The notes under the pieces were generated by a model. It ran no database searches. It saw nothing but the letters and a program-made list of their open reading frames with translations, and was not told where the DNA came from. Position numbers and translations under genes: made by a program. A stretch of DNA of 58,921 nucleotides from Legionella santicrucis (GTDB lineage: Bacteria > Pseudomonadota > Gammaproteobacteria > Legionellales > Legionellaceae): the NCBI RefSeq assembly GCF_001468135.1, contig NZ_LNYU01000081.1, positions 257,062-315,982 of the forward strand, read 5' to 3'. This document shows, in pieces, positions 17,908 to 26,028 of this stretch; position 1 is the stretch's first letter, and every line of letters begins with the position of its first letter.

Positions 17908-18285
17908 ATGAAAAAAATAAATCTCTTCATGATCCTATATGTCATGATTATCATCCCATGTTATTGCAACAACCGTTATTTTCTCTGTGGCCCTGATGAA
18001 AATGGTTGTTTTCCTGATATCTACCGGTACTGCGCATGCATCCCTTATCATGAGTGGGAAGCTAATAACGCATATTGTCTGGATTTCGATAAACTCATTT
18101 GTACTCCTTTATCGCAAACAAAGCATTGCGACTCAGCTTTAATTTTTAAGAATCAAGGAGAATGTTTAGCAACCATTTTCCAAAGCGAGCCTAGCCCTCC
18201 TTGTCAAATAACCACACATCAATTTTGTGTTGAGCACCATACACCTATCTGTGATAAGACAGGTCAACCAAACTCATGTCATTAA
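17908..18285 (+). CDS. Small Cys-rich secreted protein, unknown function
   Basis: A 125-residue protein with a signal peptide (about residues 1-20) and a mature part very rich in cysteine (about fifteen Cys), spaced in C-x-C and longer patterns, suggesting a disulphide-stabilised periplasmic or secreted domain. AAAGGAA precedes the ATG. I do not recognise the family. A clean hairpin terminator follows. The Cys-rich character recalls the tail of the GH45-like protein at 5.5-6.6 kb, but no alignment is evident. Confidence 0.7.
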   Translation: MKKINLFMILYVMIIIPCYCNNRYFLCGPDENGCFPDIYRYCACIPYHEWEANNAYCLDFDKLICTPLSQTKHCDSALIFKNQGECLATIFQSEPSPPCQITTHQFCVEHHTPICDKTGQPNSCH

Positions 18286-18323
18286 GGGTTATTAAAAATA
18301 ATGAAACAATGTAACTTCGATAT

Positions 18324-18345
18324 AAAAGGCATGAAAATGCCTTTT
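18324..18345 (+). terminator. Rho-independent terminator with GAAA loop
   Basis: AAAAGGCAT (18324-18332), loop GAAA, ATGCCTTTT (18337-18345): a perfect 9-bp stem ending in TTTT, 38 bases after the Cys-rich gene. Because the stem starts with AAAA it can also act on the other strand. Confidence 0.75.
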
Positions 18346-18483
18346 CACTAAAAAACGTTATTTCGTATCTTGGAGAATTGTCAGAATGAAAGCACGGATT
18401 TATATTGGCAAAGTAACCAATAATTCCTTTTATCACAGAGAAATGAGCTGTCTTATTGCCACTATCCCAAACAATATAAATTT

Positions 18484-19125
18484 CTAATCATAAATCTCTG
18501 GATTTTGTAGGCATATAGTGAGTAGATCTTCAGGTTGTTTCACAAGATAAGTAGGTTGATACTGTAATAAGACTCTCTCGGAATTATAGCCCCAAGTCAC
18601 TGCAATTGATGGAATATTATTCCTTTTTGCAGCCTCAATATCTCGAGCCTCATCCCCTATATAAAAAACTTCATTTTTATCAATCTTATACTTTTTTAAA
18701 GTCCTTTTCAGCAAAGAACGTTTAGAGAAATGATTTGATTCATCATGGATAAAACTAAAAAAGTGGTGAATTTGGTTCATCTCCAACCAAATACGAACAT
18801 TTTCAATCGAATTAGAAGTCAAGATACCAAGACAACATCCAGACTTATAAAAAGTCTCTAATACTGTAGAAATATTGGTAACTGGTTGTATATTCACCAT
18901 TTGATCGAATAAATGCCGTCTAATTTCTCGTATTAACGAAGGTATTTTATAAAAGGGAACTCCCAAAAAGCTTTTTACTTCTAGAAATGAAAGATCGCGT
19001 AGATGTTCGATTTCATGTTTCTCGATCTTTCTTAAATTAAATTGTTCAGCCAATAAATTGGTTGTTTCAATAACACAGTCATAACTATTTACTATCGTTC
19101 CATCAAAATCAAAAAGTAAATACAT
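18484..19125 (-). CDS. HAD-family hydrolase (phosphoglycolate phosphatase-like)
   Basis: A 213-residue HAD phosphatase with a C1 cap. Motif I DFDGTIVNS gives the nucleophile and acid Asp at residues 6 and 8. Motif II is LTSNS, and motif III/IV is GDEARDIEAAKRNNI. It probably removes phosphate from a small molecule such as 2-phosphoglycolate, but the substrate is uncertain. I choose the ATG at 19125, which puts the DxD motif at the usual distance and has GGGA upstream; a TTG at 19140 is in frame but less likely. Confidence 0.85.
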   Translation of the reverse strand: MYLLFDFDGTIVNSYDCVIETTNLLAEQFNLRKIEKHEIEHLRDLSFLEVKSFLGVPFYKIPSLIREIRRHLFDQMVNIQPVTNISTVLETFYKSGCCLGILTSNSIENVRIWLEMNQIHHFFSFIHDESNHFSKRSLLKRTLKKYKIDKNEVFYIGDEARDIEAAKRNNIPSIAVTWGYNSERVLLQYQPTYLVKQPEDLLTICLQNPEIYD

Positions 19126-19299
19126 AAGTAAAAATCCCAAACCCTCGATCGATTATTCTAAGTGTGACATGGTATAATGGATTTGACCATATCAATTTAG
19201 TGCCAATAACCATCTAATAGTCTATTTCAGTGGGCTATGGAATAGATGTTACAGCTTACAACGCTCCTTTTCTTTATTCATTATGAAATGTTTTATAAA

Positions 19300-19728
19300 T
19301 CAAGAACAAGCAAAAAGAGGAGCAGGATCATGTTCAGGGTCAAGATTAATGGACTCCGATAAAGAAACTAAAGCACAACCCACAGTAAAAACAGTAGCGG
19401 CTAAAGCCCACCCAGCCAATAACGCGACACCAACTTGAGGTACACCTAAAGCAAAAGATAAACCTACAGCAATCAATGAGGTTATAGGAGAAACAATAAG
19501 AAGTGGTAATGGTTCAACTCTTGGCCCCCAAAACATAGTTCCTAAAATCCATCCGGTCATAAAATCATTATGATGCTTTTCGGCATATGTCAGTAATACA
19601 AGATCAATAGCTATGGTTCCTACAACAGCCATAACTAATAGACCAGCACCTCCACCATAAATTAAACCTTTGCCAATAATTAAACTAAAATCCGCAATAC
19701 CCTTTTGAACTGAAGACTCCAAAGACAT
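19300..19728 (-). CDS. Small hydrophobic membrane protein, unknown function
   Basis: A 142-residue protein with three to four Gly/Ala-rich hydrophobic segments (about residues 18-48, 58-70, 75-97 and 100-125) and a short polar, Asp-rich tail. No family recognised. It is separated from its neighbours by more than 150 bp on both sides, so it is probably a single transcription unit. The Gly-rich membrane segments recall other small membrane proteins in this window (39.5-40.1 kb) without clear homology. Confidence 0.6.
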   Translation of the reverse strand: MSLESSVQKGIADFSLIIGKGLIYGGGAGLLVMAVVGTIAIDLVLLTYAEKHHNDFMTGWILGTMFWGPRVEPLPLLIVSPITSLIAVGLSFALGVPQVGVALLAGWALAATVFTVGCALVSLSESINLDPEHDPAPLFACS

Positions 19729-19965
19729 ATAATATTAGCCTTATAAAAAATGGTTTATTTTAGAACAACTGCAAGAGAAACTCAACATAGAGCCAAGACA
19801 GAGATTTATGTAATCGAAGATAAGTTAAAAAGAAATGCTTCAGCACAACTCATCTCATTGAAAATAATTTATTAATTAATCAATTTGATTTACTATACAC
19901 TACATTTTTCAATGTGGTGACCGTATTGGCATCTCCAAATATTATTTAAACTAAGGGGGCTATAA

Positions 19966-20607
19966 ATGCGAAAATTATTGGCGTCATGTTTGTTTTTCCT
20001 ATTTGCACTGTCTGCAACTGCTCATAGTTATGGCGTTCACGAAGATCATCCTTATGATTTCATCGTTACAAAACATATTTATAAACTTTCTGAAATTTAT
20101 CAGATCAAGTCAACTCAAAGAGAAACCTATCCTGGCTCAGTAAAAAAAAGCGCTTTTCGTATCCGTACAAATTATGATTTATCCAATAAAGATGGATGGC
20201 AAGCTACCGGAATTACACGAATTATTTCCTTAGGCTCTTTATACAATTGGGCTAAAGAAATTGATGTTTATGACACTCGTGGCGTACAAATTGGATTCAT
20301 AGACGGAAATTTAGCAACACTCGAATCAGCAAAATTCACAATTTATGAATATGATGAATCAGGAAAAGCGACTGCAATCGGCTTTGCCTACGCCAATTCA
20401 AGCTTTGACCGATTTGTCATTTTACCATCCACAAATAATCCCCACCCAATTGCCGAGTTCAATCGAAATTTCCATGACAACAATTGGAGTGTCACTGTGC
20501 ACTATCCAGAACAAATTGATGATCGAATCATTCGAATTTTTGCCGCTTTTGTGATTGATCATGAAGATAAGTTTTTAACAAACTCAGATGACTTCAAAAA
20601 AGAATGA
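19966..20607 (+). CDS. Secreted protein with possible LURP-one/Tubby-like fold
   Basis: A 213-residue protein with a clear signal peptide (about residues 1-19, ATAHS). The mature part contains strand-like repeats (VYDTRGVQIGFIDGNL, FTIYEYDESGK, NNWSVTV, then DDRIIRIFAAFVIDHED) that resemble the two-layer barrel of LURP-one/scramblase-related proteins. That resemblance is weak and by eye. AAGGGGG precedes the start. It lies 24 bp upstream of the GGQ release-factor-like gene on the same strand, perhaps by chance. Confidence 0.65.
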   Translation: MRKLLASCLFFLFALSATAHSYGVHEDHPYDFIVTKHIYKLSEIYQIKSTQRETYPGSVKKSAFRIRTNYDLSNKDGWQATGITRIISLGSLYNWAKEIDVYDTRGVQIGFIDGNLATLESAKFTIYEYDESGKATAIGFAYANSSFDRFVILPSTNNPHPIAEFNRNFHDNNWSVTVHYPEQIDDRIIRIFAAFVIDHEDKFLTNSDDFKKE

Positions 20608-20631
20608 ATAACTCCATAAATCATTCAAAAT

Positions 20632-21036
20632 ATGATTAACAAAGAAAAATGGGATAGGTTAACAGAGTTAATGATGAGATTGAGCATTAGCGAAGCAGAT
20701 CTCGTCGAAAAATTTATATTGGGCAGTGGCAAAGGAGGACAGAAGCTGCATAAAACAGCTTCAACAGTCTATTTAAAGCATGAACCTTCTGGCTTGGAAA
20801 TAAAATGCCAGGAATCACGAAGCCGTGAAGACAATCGATATTTTGCAAGAATGCGGCTTTGTGAAAAATTAAATGCGATTTTGAGCCTTGAAAAATCTCA
20901 AAAACAGCAAAAAATTGAAAAATTAAAACGCCAAAAGAAAAGGCGCTCAAGGCGCGCCCAACAAAAAATCTTAGATGATAAATCCAAACAAAGTGCGCTA
21001 AAAGTACTGCGAAAAAAACCTGAATCCCATGAATAA
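20632..21036 (+). CDS. ArfB/YaeJ-like GGQ peptidyl-tRNA hydrolase, ribosome rescue
   Basis: A 134-residue class-I release-factor-like protein lacking codon-recognition domains. The catalytic GGQ is at residues 35-37 within GSGKGGQKLHKT, followed by the conserved strand and CQESRSREDNR. The C-terminus (from about 85) is a highly basic KRQKKRRSRRAQQK tail, as in ArfB-type proteins that insert into the empty mRNA channel. It should hydrolyse peptidyl-tRNA on stalled ribosomes. GSGKGGQ differs slightly from the usual ArfB GAGGQ context, so it may be the related mitochondrial-C12orf65-like branch. Confidence 0.85.
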   Translation: MINKEKWDRLTELMMRLSISEADLVEKFILGSGKGGQKLHKTASTVYLKHEPSGLEIKCQESRSREDNRYFARMRLCEKLNAILSLEKSQKQQKIEKLKRQKKRRSRRAQQKILDDKSKQSALKVLRKKPESHE

Positions 21037-21154
21037 GTAATTTTTGTCGATGCAATTAATGTTGGACCTATGCTCAAACTGCAAGGCTACCCTAATAAAT
21101 TATTAATCCCCCCAGTTATAAAATAAAAGATATTTCAATAATTGGAGTTTCATA

Positions 21155-22318
21155 ATGGCTGCAAATGAAGAAGTGATGAAAGAATACTTAAACAAAGATT
21201 ATTATAAAATTCTTGGTCTTGATGACAAAGACAAGGCTAATGATAGTCAATATTTAAAGCAAGCTTATAAGAACAAATCAAGAGAGGTCCATCCAGATAA
21301 GCATCAAACAGAAAAAGAAAAATGGACTGAGGCATTTCAAAAAGTGAATGAAGCATATACGGTTCTGTCCGATCCTGATAAAAAAGCATTATACGATCAA
21401 TCGATTGCTCGTAATGAAAAATTACGTCCGGAAGTTTATAAACGGTTCTTTAATAGTGCCAAAGACTCAGCCAATAAGGATAATGACGCAGGATACTCTG
21501 CATTGAACCCCAATGAGCTAGCATCAGATCTTACAAATGGTAACACCAGAGTCTATGTTTATATTCCCCCTGATTTTCTCAATATGGGAGTTGCTACAAG
21601 AACTCATTGTCATGGACGTGACACTTCCGTCAGTTTTGAGGTTGATTTTCCAGAAGGTTATTACACAAGTGCTCAAAATTTATCATATAACGAAAGCCAG
21701 GACAGTATTAATATTACAATCAGAAAGTTCAGAAATTTTACAGACACATTTCCATCAATCAATTATAATTTAGAAGCAAAGACCTTTTTACTCGCAATGC
21801 AGAAAAAGGATGATTATGACTCGTCTCCATTGGTTATCGGACTTATCACTGTAAGTGAAAATCATAAATTTGCAATTTTTAGTTTTATTGAAAATCTACC
21901 CGAAGAAACCATCATCGAAGGATTATTATGGGATGGTTTTAAAAGTCTTCCTAATCAATTCGGAAGTGCATACAGAGCAGATAAGAACGGCTATTTTAGC
22001 ATTACTCAAAATTTAGTGACTTCCAATGAGCATGCAACTTTACTACGCCAAAAACAAGAAAAACTAGAGAATCCAGGGGAAAAACCCAAATTTAGTATGG
22101 AGTTATTCAAAAAAGAACTTGCACAAGCGCAAGAAAACAGCATGAGAGTCAAATTTTTTGGCACGAGTGAATTTGTTTCTGATCTATTAAAAGGTAAGCC
22201 AATTAGTTTTCATGAGATACATGCTCATGCTCAAAGTTTCCCATTGGGTACAGTGAAAAAGGTATTGGATAAATTTGATATTAGTAACCAAAAAATAGCA
22301 CTTGATTTTAAACCTTGA
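21155..22318 (+). CDS. J-domain protein with unknown C-terminal region
   Basis: A 387-residue protein. Residues about 15-80 are a DnaJ domain (YYKILGL start, HPD at 46-48, ALYDQS end). None of the canonical DnaJ Gly/Phe, zinc-finger or substrate-binding domains follows. The remaining 300 residues contain a strand-rich part (about 130-290) and a helical tail. It should stimulate an Hsp70 ATPase; whether that is the bacterial DnaK or a host Hsp70 is open. Translocated J-domain proteins are plausible in Legionella, but I cannot show a secretion signal. GGAG lies upstream of the ATG. Confidence 0.8.
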   Translation: MAANEEVMKEYLNKDYYKILGLDDKDKANDSQYLKQAYKNKSREVHPDKHQTEKEKWTEAFQKVNEAYTVLSDPDKKALYDQSIARNEKLRPEVYKRFFNSAKDSANKDNDAGYSALNPNELASDLTNGNTRVYVYIPPDFLNMGVATRTHCHGRDTSVSFEVDFPEGYYTSAQNLSYNESQDSINITIRKFRNFTDTFPSINYNLEAKTFLLAMQKKDDYDSSPLVIGLITVSENHKFAIFSFIENLPEETIIEGLLWDGFKSLPNQFGSAYRADKNGYFSITQNLVTSNEHATLLRQKQEKLENPGEKPKFSMELFKKELAQAQENSMRVKFFGTSEFVSDLLKGKPISFHEIHAHAQSFPLGTVKKVLDKFDISNQKIALDFKP

Positions 22319-22349
22319 ATGTTTAAAAAAGGATAAATCAAGTGCATGG

Positions 22350-22382
22350 CTATCCCGTATAAACACGATGTATACGGGATAG
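22350..22382. terminator. Perfect 12-bp stem between convergent genes
   Basis: CTATCCCGTATA (22350-22361) pairs perfectly with TATACGGGATAG (22371-22382) around a 9-nt loop, located between the stops of the J-domain gene and the opine dehydrogenase gene. It probably acts as a bidirectional transcription end. No T-run is present. Confidence 0.6.
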
Positions 22383-22385
22383 TAG

Positions 22386-23438
22386 CTATTGATAAGCAGT
22401 GATGATCTCAGGATTTAATTTTCTACCCATTGCAAGATAATCCGTATTATGCAGCAATGACATTGCATCGATAATCGTTTTAATGCCACGAACATCAACA
22501 CCTAAACTTTCGCCTAAGGTATACCAAGGAACTAATATAAATGGCACATCTTCTTGGACATATCGAGTTTTTGTAGACGCAGGAAAAAATGAAATGGAAT
22601 TATGAATCGGTGAGTTTTTAAAATAATCATAAATGGATGTAAATTGATGCCCATAATACCTATTTAAGACTTCATAATGAGAAGGTATGGTATATCCCAG
22701 CTTGCTGCCTATTGACAAACGCTCTTGATCTAAACGCATCAATACTTGCGCTGTTTCTTCTGAAATCCCCTGATTATAAAAGTAAAACATATCTTGATTG
22801 CCAATTCTCGCTGCATTAAACAAAATTGCTGGAGTATGACCAATACCGCTTGTATTATAAAGACCCACTTCAAGCACACTCGATTTGGCATGCAATGGGC
22901 AGGGTATGACATCTGATAATTCTTTGATTATTTCATGAATCTGATTTTTAGGTACACTTGCAATACCAACAAATTGTTTGGTGGCGACGATGTGTACACC
23001 GCCTTCATTATTTGCTCTACACGCGTAAGGAAAAGACGTAAGCTCAGCTAATCTAATCTCTTTTTCGTAGGAACTATTGGCTATCAATTGATGGGCAAAA
23101 ACAGAGGAAAAATATCCTGCTAAATTAACAATGATTTGGCCTGCACGAAGATGGGGTAATAAATCAGGCATTAACTGATCGCATGCAAAAGCAGGCAAAG
23201 CCATAAGAATAACCTCTGCTTTTTCTATACAAGGTTGTAAATCAGTATGCATCGCATGGATTGGTGCAAAACCCTCTATTTCACCAGTTAAGTAAATGCC
23301 TTTTTGCTGGTAAATGGCATGAAAAGCGCCTGGATGTTGCGGATGGGCATACAAAGATACGTCATGTCCCATGAGACTTAAATGCCCTGCCAGTGCTTGA
23401 CCACCATGACCACAACCTAATACTGCTATTTTTTTCAT
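22386..23438 (-). CDS. Octopine/nopaline-type opine dehydrogenase
   Basis: A 350-residue NAD(P)-dependent opine dehydrogenase. The N-terminal Rossmann motif is GCGHGGQALAGHL (residues 8-20), and the C-terminal octopine-DH domain carries the GIGHTPAILFNAARI (substrate-side His) and TRYVQEDVPFILVPW stretches. Such enzymes reductively condense an amino group with a 2-oxoacid. The ATG at 23438 has GGAG six bases upstream, making it a better start than an in-frame TTG at 23456; it follows the FecB-type gene by 14 bp, so the two are co-transcribed from the Fur-box region. The context (SerK-like, SbnA-like, siderophore ABC genes) suggests it finishes an opine-type metallophore rather than serving catabolism. 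Confidence 0.85.
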   Translation of the reverse strand: MKKIAVLGCGHGGQALAGHLSLMGHDVSLYAHPQHPGAFHAIYQQKGIYLTGEIEGFAPIHAMHTDLQPCIEKAEVILMALPAFACDQLMPDLLPHLRAGQIIVNLAGYFSSVFAHQLIANSSYEKEIRLAELTSFPYACRANNEGGVHIVATKQFVGIASVPKNQIHEIIKELSDVIPCPLHAKSSVLEVGLYNTSGIGHTPAILFNAARIGNQDMFYFYNQGISEETAQVLMRLDQERLSIGSKLGYTIPSHYEVLNRYYGHQFTSIYDYFKNSPIHNSISFFPASTKTRYVQEDVPFILVPWYTLGESLGVDVRGIKTIIDAMSLLHNTDYLAMGRKLNPEIITAYQ

Positions 23439-23452
23439 ATGCATCTCCAATA

Positions 23453-24406
23453 TCAATTAGCTATGGCAATGATCTCTTTAGTTGGAGTATTGCCTAAAAA
23501 CCCCGTTTGAATTCCTTCTTGATACATTAATGTCAAAGCTTTAAGCCCATGCGACTTTCCCCATATGTTACGATCCGCGAAATAAACTTTATGATTTTTA
23601 ACCGCAGTGAGTTGTTGCCATAATGGATTTTTCTGAAAATTAACAAAAGCACTGCGATCATTACCTGTAAGCAAGATAACGATTTGATCGGGATTTTTTC
23701 TTAGTAAGCCCTCCACTGAGAGTTCATACAATTGACTCGAAGTGCTTTCAGAGATCATGTTATGTTTTCCAAATTGGTCGAGAATTTGGCTGGTAATTGA
23801 ATTATGAGCAAGAGCATTGAAGCTGTTGTTGGCTGTAGGGAATCCGATAAGCACTTTAGAACTCCCTCCTTTTTTAGCAAGCTTTTGCGCCACTGTATAT
23901 TGCTTTTGGTAGTTTGCTACAATTGAAGGAACTTGAGATATAGTATTAGTTTTCTGAGCGATGATTTTAAGGTTTTCTATCTGTTGTTCTGGCAAGCCAA
24001 AAATCCCTTTTAACAAAATGGTAGGTGCAATTTTTTCTAATTGCGCTTGAATGGCTTGATTAAAATCAATATCTCCAATGATTAAATCAGGTTTTAAAGA
24101 GGCTATAGCCTCAAGATTAGGTGCTTCACGCGCACCAACACTCGGAGTTTTCGCTATAATAGGCTCTAAATACTCTGGATCAGCACCCTCATATAAGAAT
24201 CCACTAGTACCAACCCCCACTGGTTTTAAACTGAGCTGATTTAAATTATCCAACAGACTAAATTCTAATACTACAATGCGCTTAGGAGTTACAGTCTGAT
24301 TCATTTGAGCTTGAGTGCTAGCATGAGCAAAATTGCATAAGATTACAACGAAAGAAAAACAGATTGCTTGCCAATATTGTTTTATTTTAAACATCATTTC
24401 ACACAT
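23453..24406 (-). CDS. FecB-type periplasmic siderophore/metallophore-binding protein
   Basis: A 317-residue class III substrate-binding protein. The signal peptide ends near residue 30 (CNFAHA). Typical elements follow: PKRIVVLEFSLLDNLNQL, PVGVG, PNLEAIASLKPDLIIGD, and a C-terminal KVYFADRNIWGKSHG stretch. No lipobox is obvious, so it is probably soluble in the periplasm. It would deliver the ferric complex to the FecCD/FecE transporter encoded divergently. Its promoter region holds a perfect Fur-box palindrome about 50 bp upstream. Three candidate ATGs lie close together (residues 1, 4 and 5). Confidence 0.88.
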   Translation of the reverse strand: MCEMMFKIKQYWQAICFSFVVILCNFAHASTQAQMNQTVTPKRIVVLEFSLLDNLNQLSLKPVGVGTSGFLYEGADPEYLEPIIAKTPSVGAREAPNLEAIASLKPDLIIGDIDFNQAIQAQLEKIAPTILLKGIFGLPEQQIENLKIIAQKTNTISQVPSIVANYQKQYTVAQKLAKKGGSSKVLIGFPTANNSFNALAHNSITSQILDQFGKHNMISESTSSQLYELSVEGLLRKNPDQIVILLTGNDRSAFVNFQKNPLWQQLTAVKNHKVYFADRNIWGKSHGLKALTLMYQEGIQTGFLGNTPTKEIIAIAN

Positions 24407-24455
24407 TTGTCATTTTGAATGAAATTGCATTCTAGATCAGCAAAATTAATATTGC

Positions 24456-24476
24456 AAATGATAATCATTATCATTT
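24456..24476. promoter_or_regulatory. Perfect Fur box between divergent operons
   Basis: A 21-bp perfect palindrome around a central C, reading AAATGATAAT then C then ATTATCATTT. It contains the full 7-1-7 Fur core TGATAAT-n-ATTATCA. It lies in the 182-bp intergenic region between the FecB-type and SerK-like genes, so it can control both operons by iron-loaded Fur. Confidence 0.92.
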
Positions 24477-24588
24477 ATGATGAAGAACTTTCAAATCATA
24501 ACTCGGGGAAAGTAGTGAGTTGTAGCATTCTAAGTCGTGTAGTAATACTCGATCTCTTTTCCGGGTTTAACCGAAATGGAGAAATTTT

Positions 24589-25014
24589 ATGAACAATAAA
24601 CGCATTGATTTTATTGGTGATTTATTAACTGTGCGTTTATTACCAATAGAGATACTCAAACCTCATGAAAAATTTTGCCCAAATAATTTTAGTTATTGGT
24701 TGAAAAAAATTACGTCCATGCAGTGTTGGACTCATCCTCTATTGGTTGATAAAAACACTAAAGTTATTATGGATGGTCATCATCGCCATCAGATTGCACA
24801 AGAATTAGGACTAAAATACATTCCTTGTATTTTGACTAGCTATAAAAACCCTTACATTAAAGTTTATTTCTATAAAGATAATTCAGAAATCGATAACCAA
24901 TTGATCATCAACGCCGGACAAAGCGGTAAATTATTCGATAGCAAATCAACACGACATGAAATAACCATTAATTGTATTCCACAAATCAACGTCCCTTTGG
25001 TTTTACTACAGTAG
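24589..25014 (+). CDS. SbnI/SerK-like ParB-fold free-serine kinase
   Basis: A 141-residue ParB/sulfiredoxin-fold protein. The N-terminal PIEILKPHE motif (E27 at the position of the catalytic Glu of SbnI and archaeal SerK) and the DGHHRHQIAQELGLKYIP nucleotide-binding motif (about 60-77) match SbnI-type kinases, which make O-phospho-L-serine from free serine. It is shorter than SbnI (about 250 residues) and lacks its heme-binding C-terminal part. It sits 9 bp upstream of the SbnA-like synthase, which would consume its product. GGAG stands before the ATG. Its function is inferred from motif and context. Confidence 0.75.
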   Translation: MNNKRIDFIGDLLTVRLLPIEILKPHEKFCPNNFSYWLKKITSMQCWTHPLLVDKNTKVIMDGHHRHQIAQELGLKYIPCILTSYKNPYIKVYFYKDNSEIDNQLIINAGQSGKLFDSKSTRHEITINCIPQINVPLVLLQ

Positions 25015-25023
25015 ATAGAAATT

Positions 25024-26025
25024 ATGAAAAATAAATTACAGCGTATAGATGAATTAATTGGTAACACACCAGTTATAGAATTTACTCATCCACTTTTATC
25101 GAGTAGAAAACAACTCTTGTTAAAGCTGGAGTCTTTTAACCCAACTTTTAGCATTAAGGATAGAACTGCATTAGGCTTAATCCAACATGCTTTTTCATCA
25201 GGAAAATTACAACCCGGCGGAATAGTTATTGAATCAACGTCGGGTAATTTAGGTAAATCATTGGCCATGCTTGGTGCAGTGATGAACTTTAAAGTGATAT
25301 TAGTCGTTGATCCCAAAGTTCCACAAACATTTAGAAATTGGTGTGAGGCCTATGGAGCGGAAGTGGTGATTGTGACAGAAACCGATGACGAAGGAGGATA
25401 CCAAAAAACCAGAATTCAAAAGGTACGAGAGTTGCTGGAACGCTATAACCATGCTTACTGGCCCAATCAATACGACAATCAAGCTAACCCAAACTTTCAT
25501 TTTTCCCAAACAGCTAAAGAAATCTTGGATCTTGAGATGAATAGCATTTTTGGAGCAGTCAGCACTGGTGGACATATGACGGGCATTGCTCGATACATCA
25601 AATATCATAAACCCGATGTTGAGGTGATTGCTTGTGATGTTATAGGTTCAGCAATATTTGGTAAGCCATTTAAACCTTATTTATTAAATGGTGTTGGCTT
25701 GTCTTGGAGAAGTGGGAATGTCGATTTAGATGTTTTTAATAAAGTTTGTCATGTGAGCGATCAAGATGCAATTTCAATGTGTCATTTAATGGCAAAACAT
25801 GCAGGAATGCTGCTCGGTGGATCCGGTGGTTTAGTCATTTTTGCCGCAATGAGTTATTTATTACAGGATTATGCAGATAAAGCGGTATGTATTATTCCAG
25901 ACAGTGGCATCAATTATTTACATCAGATTTACGATAAAGATTGGTTGGTAAAACAGCAAATTTGCTTATTGAATCAGACCCAGTTAGCAAGCAATTTACA
26001 GAACTTTTCATTTCGAGCTGATTAA
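25024..26025 (+). CDS. SbnA-like PLP synthase (O-phosphoserine + amino acid condensation)
   Basis: A 333-residue fold-type II PLP enzyme of the cysteine-synthase superfamily, closer to SbnA than to CysK. The PLP Lys is K45 in TFSIKDRTA, the substrate loop is ESTSGNLGKSLAM, and the phosphate-binding loop reads STGGHMTG. SbnA joins O-phospho-L-serine and L-glutamate into N-(1-amino-1-carboxy-2-ethyl)-glutamate. The adjoining SerK-like kinase supports the same donor. The acceptor amino acid here is unknown. No SbnB homologue lies nearby; instead an opine dehydrogenase is present, which points to a different fate for the product. It overlaps no neighbour but is only 3 bp from the FecCD gene. Confidence 0.85.
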   Translation: MKNKLQRIDELIGNTPVIEFTHPLLSSRKQLLLKLESFNPTFSIKDRTALGLIQHAFSSGKLQPGGIVIESTSGNLGKSLAMLGAVMNFKVILVVDPKVPQTFRNWCEAYGAEVVIVTETDDEGGYQKTRIQKVRELLERYNHAYWPNQYDNQANPNFHFSQTAKEILDLEMNSIFGAVSTGGHMTGIARYIKYHKPDVEVIACDVIGSAIFGKPFKPYLLNGVGLSWRSGNVDLDVFNKVCHVSDQDAISMCHLMAKHAGMLLGGSGGLVIFAAMSYLLQDYADKAVCIIPDSGINYLHQIYDKDWLVKQQICLLNQTQLASNLQNFSFRAD

Positions 26026-26028
26026 AAA

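Noticed and set aside
25024..26025. Plain cysteine synthase (CysK) role
   Set aside because: The STGGHMTG loop, the SerK-like partner and the siderophore operon favour SbnA-type chemistry.
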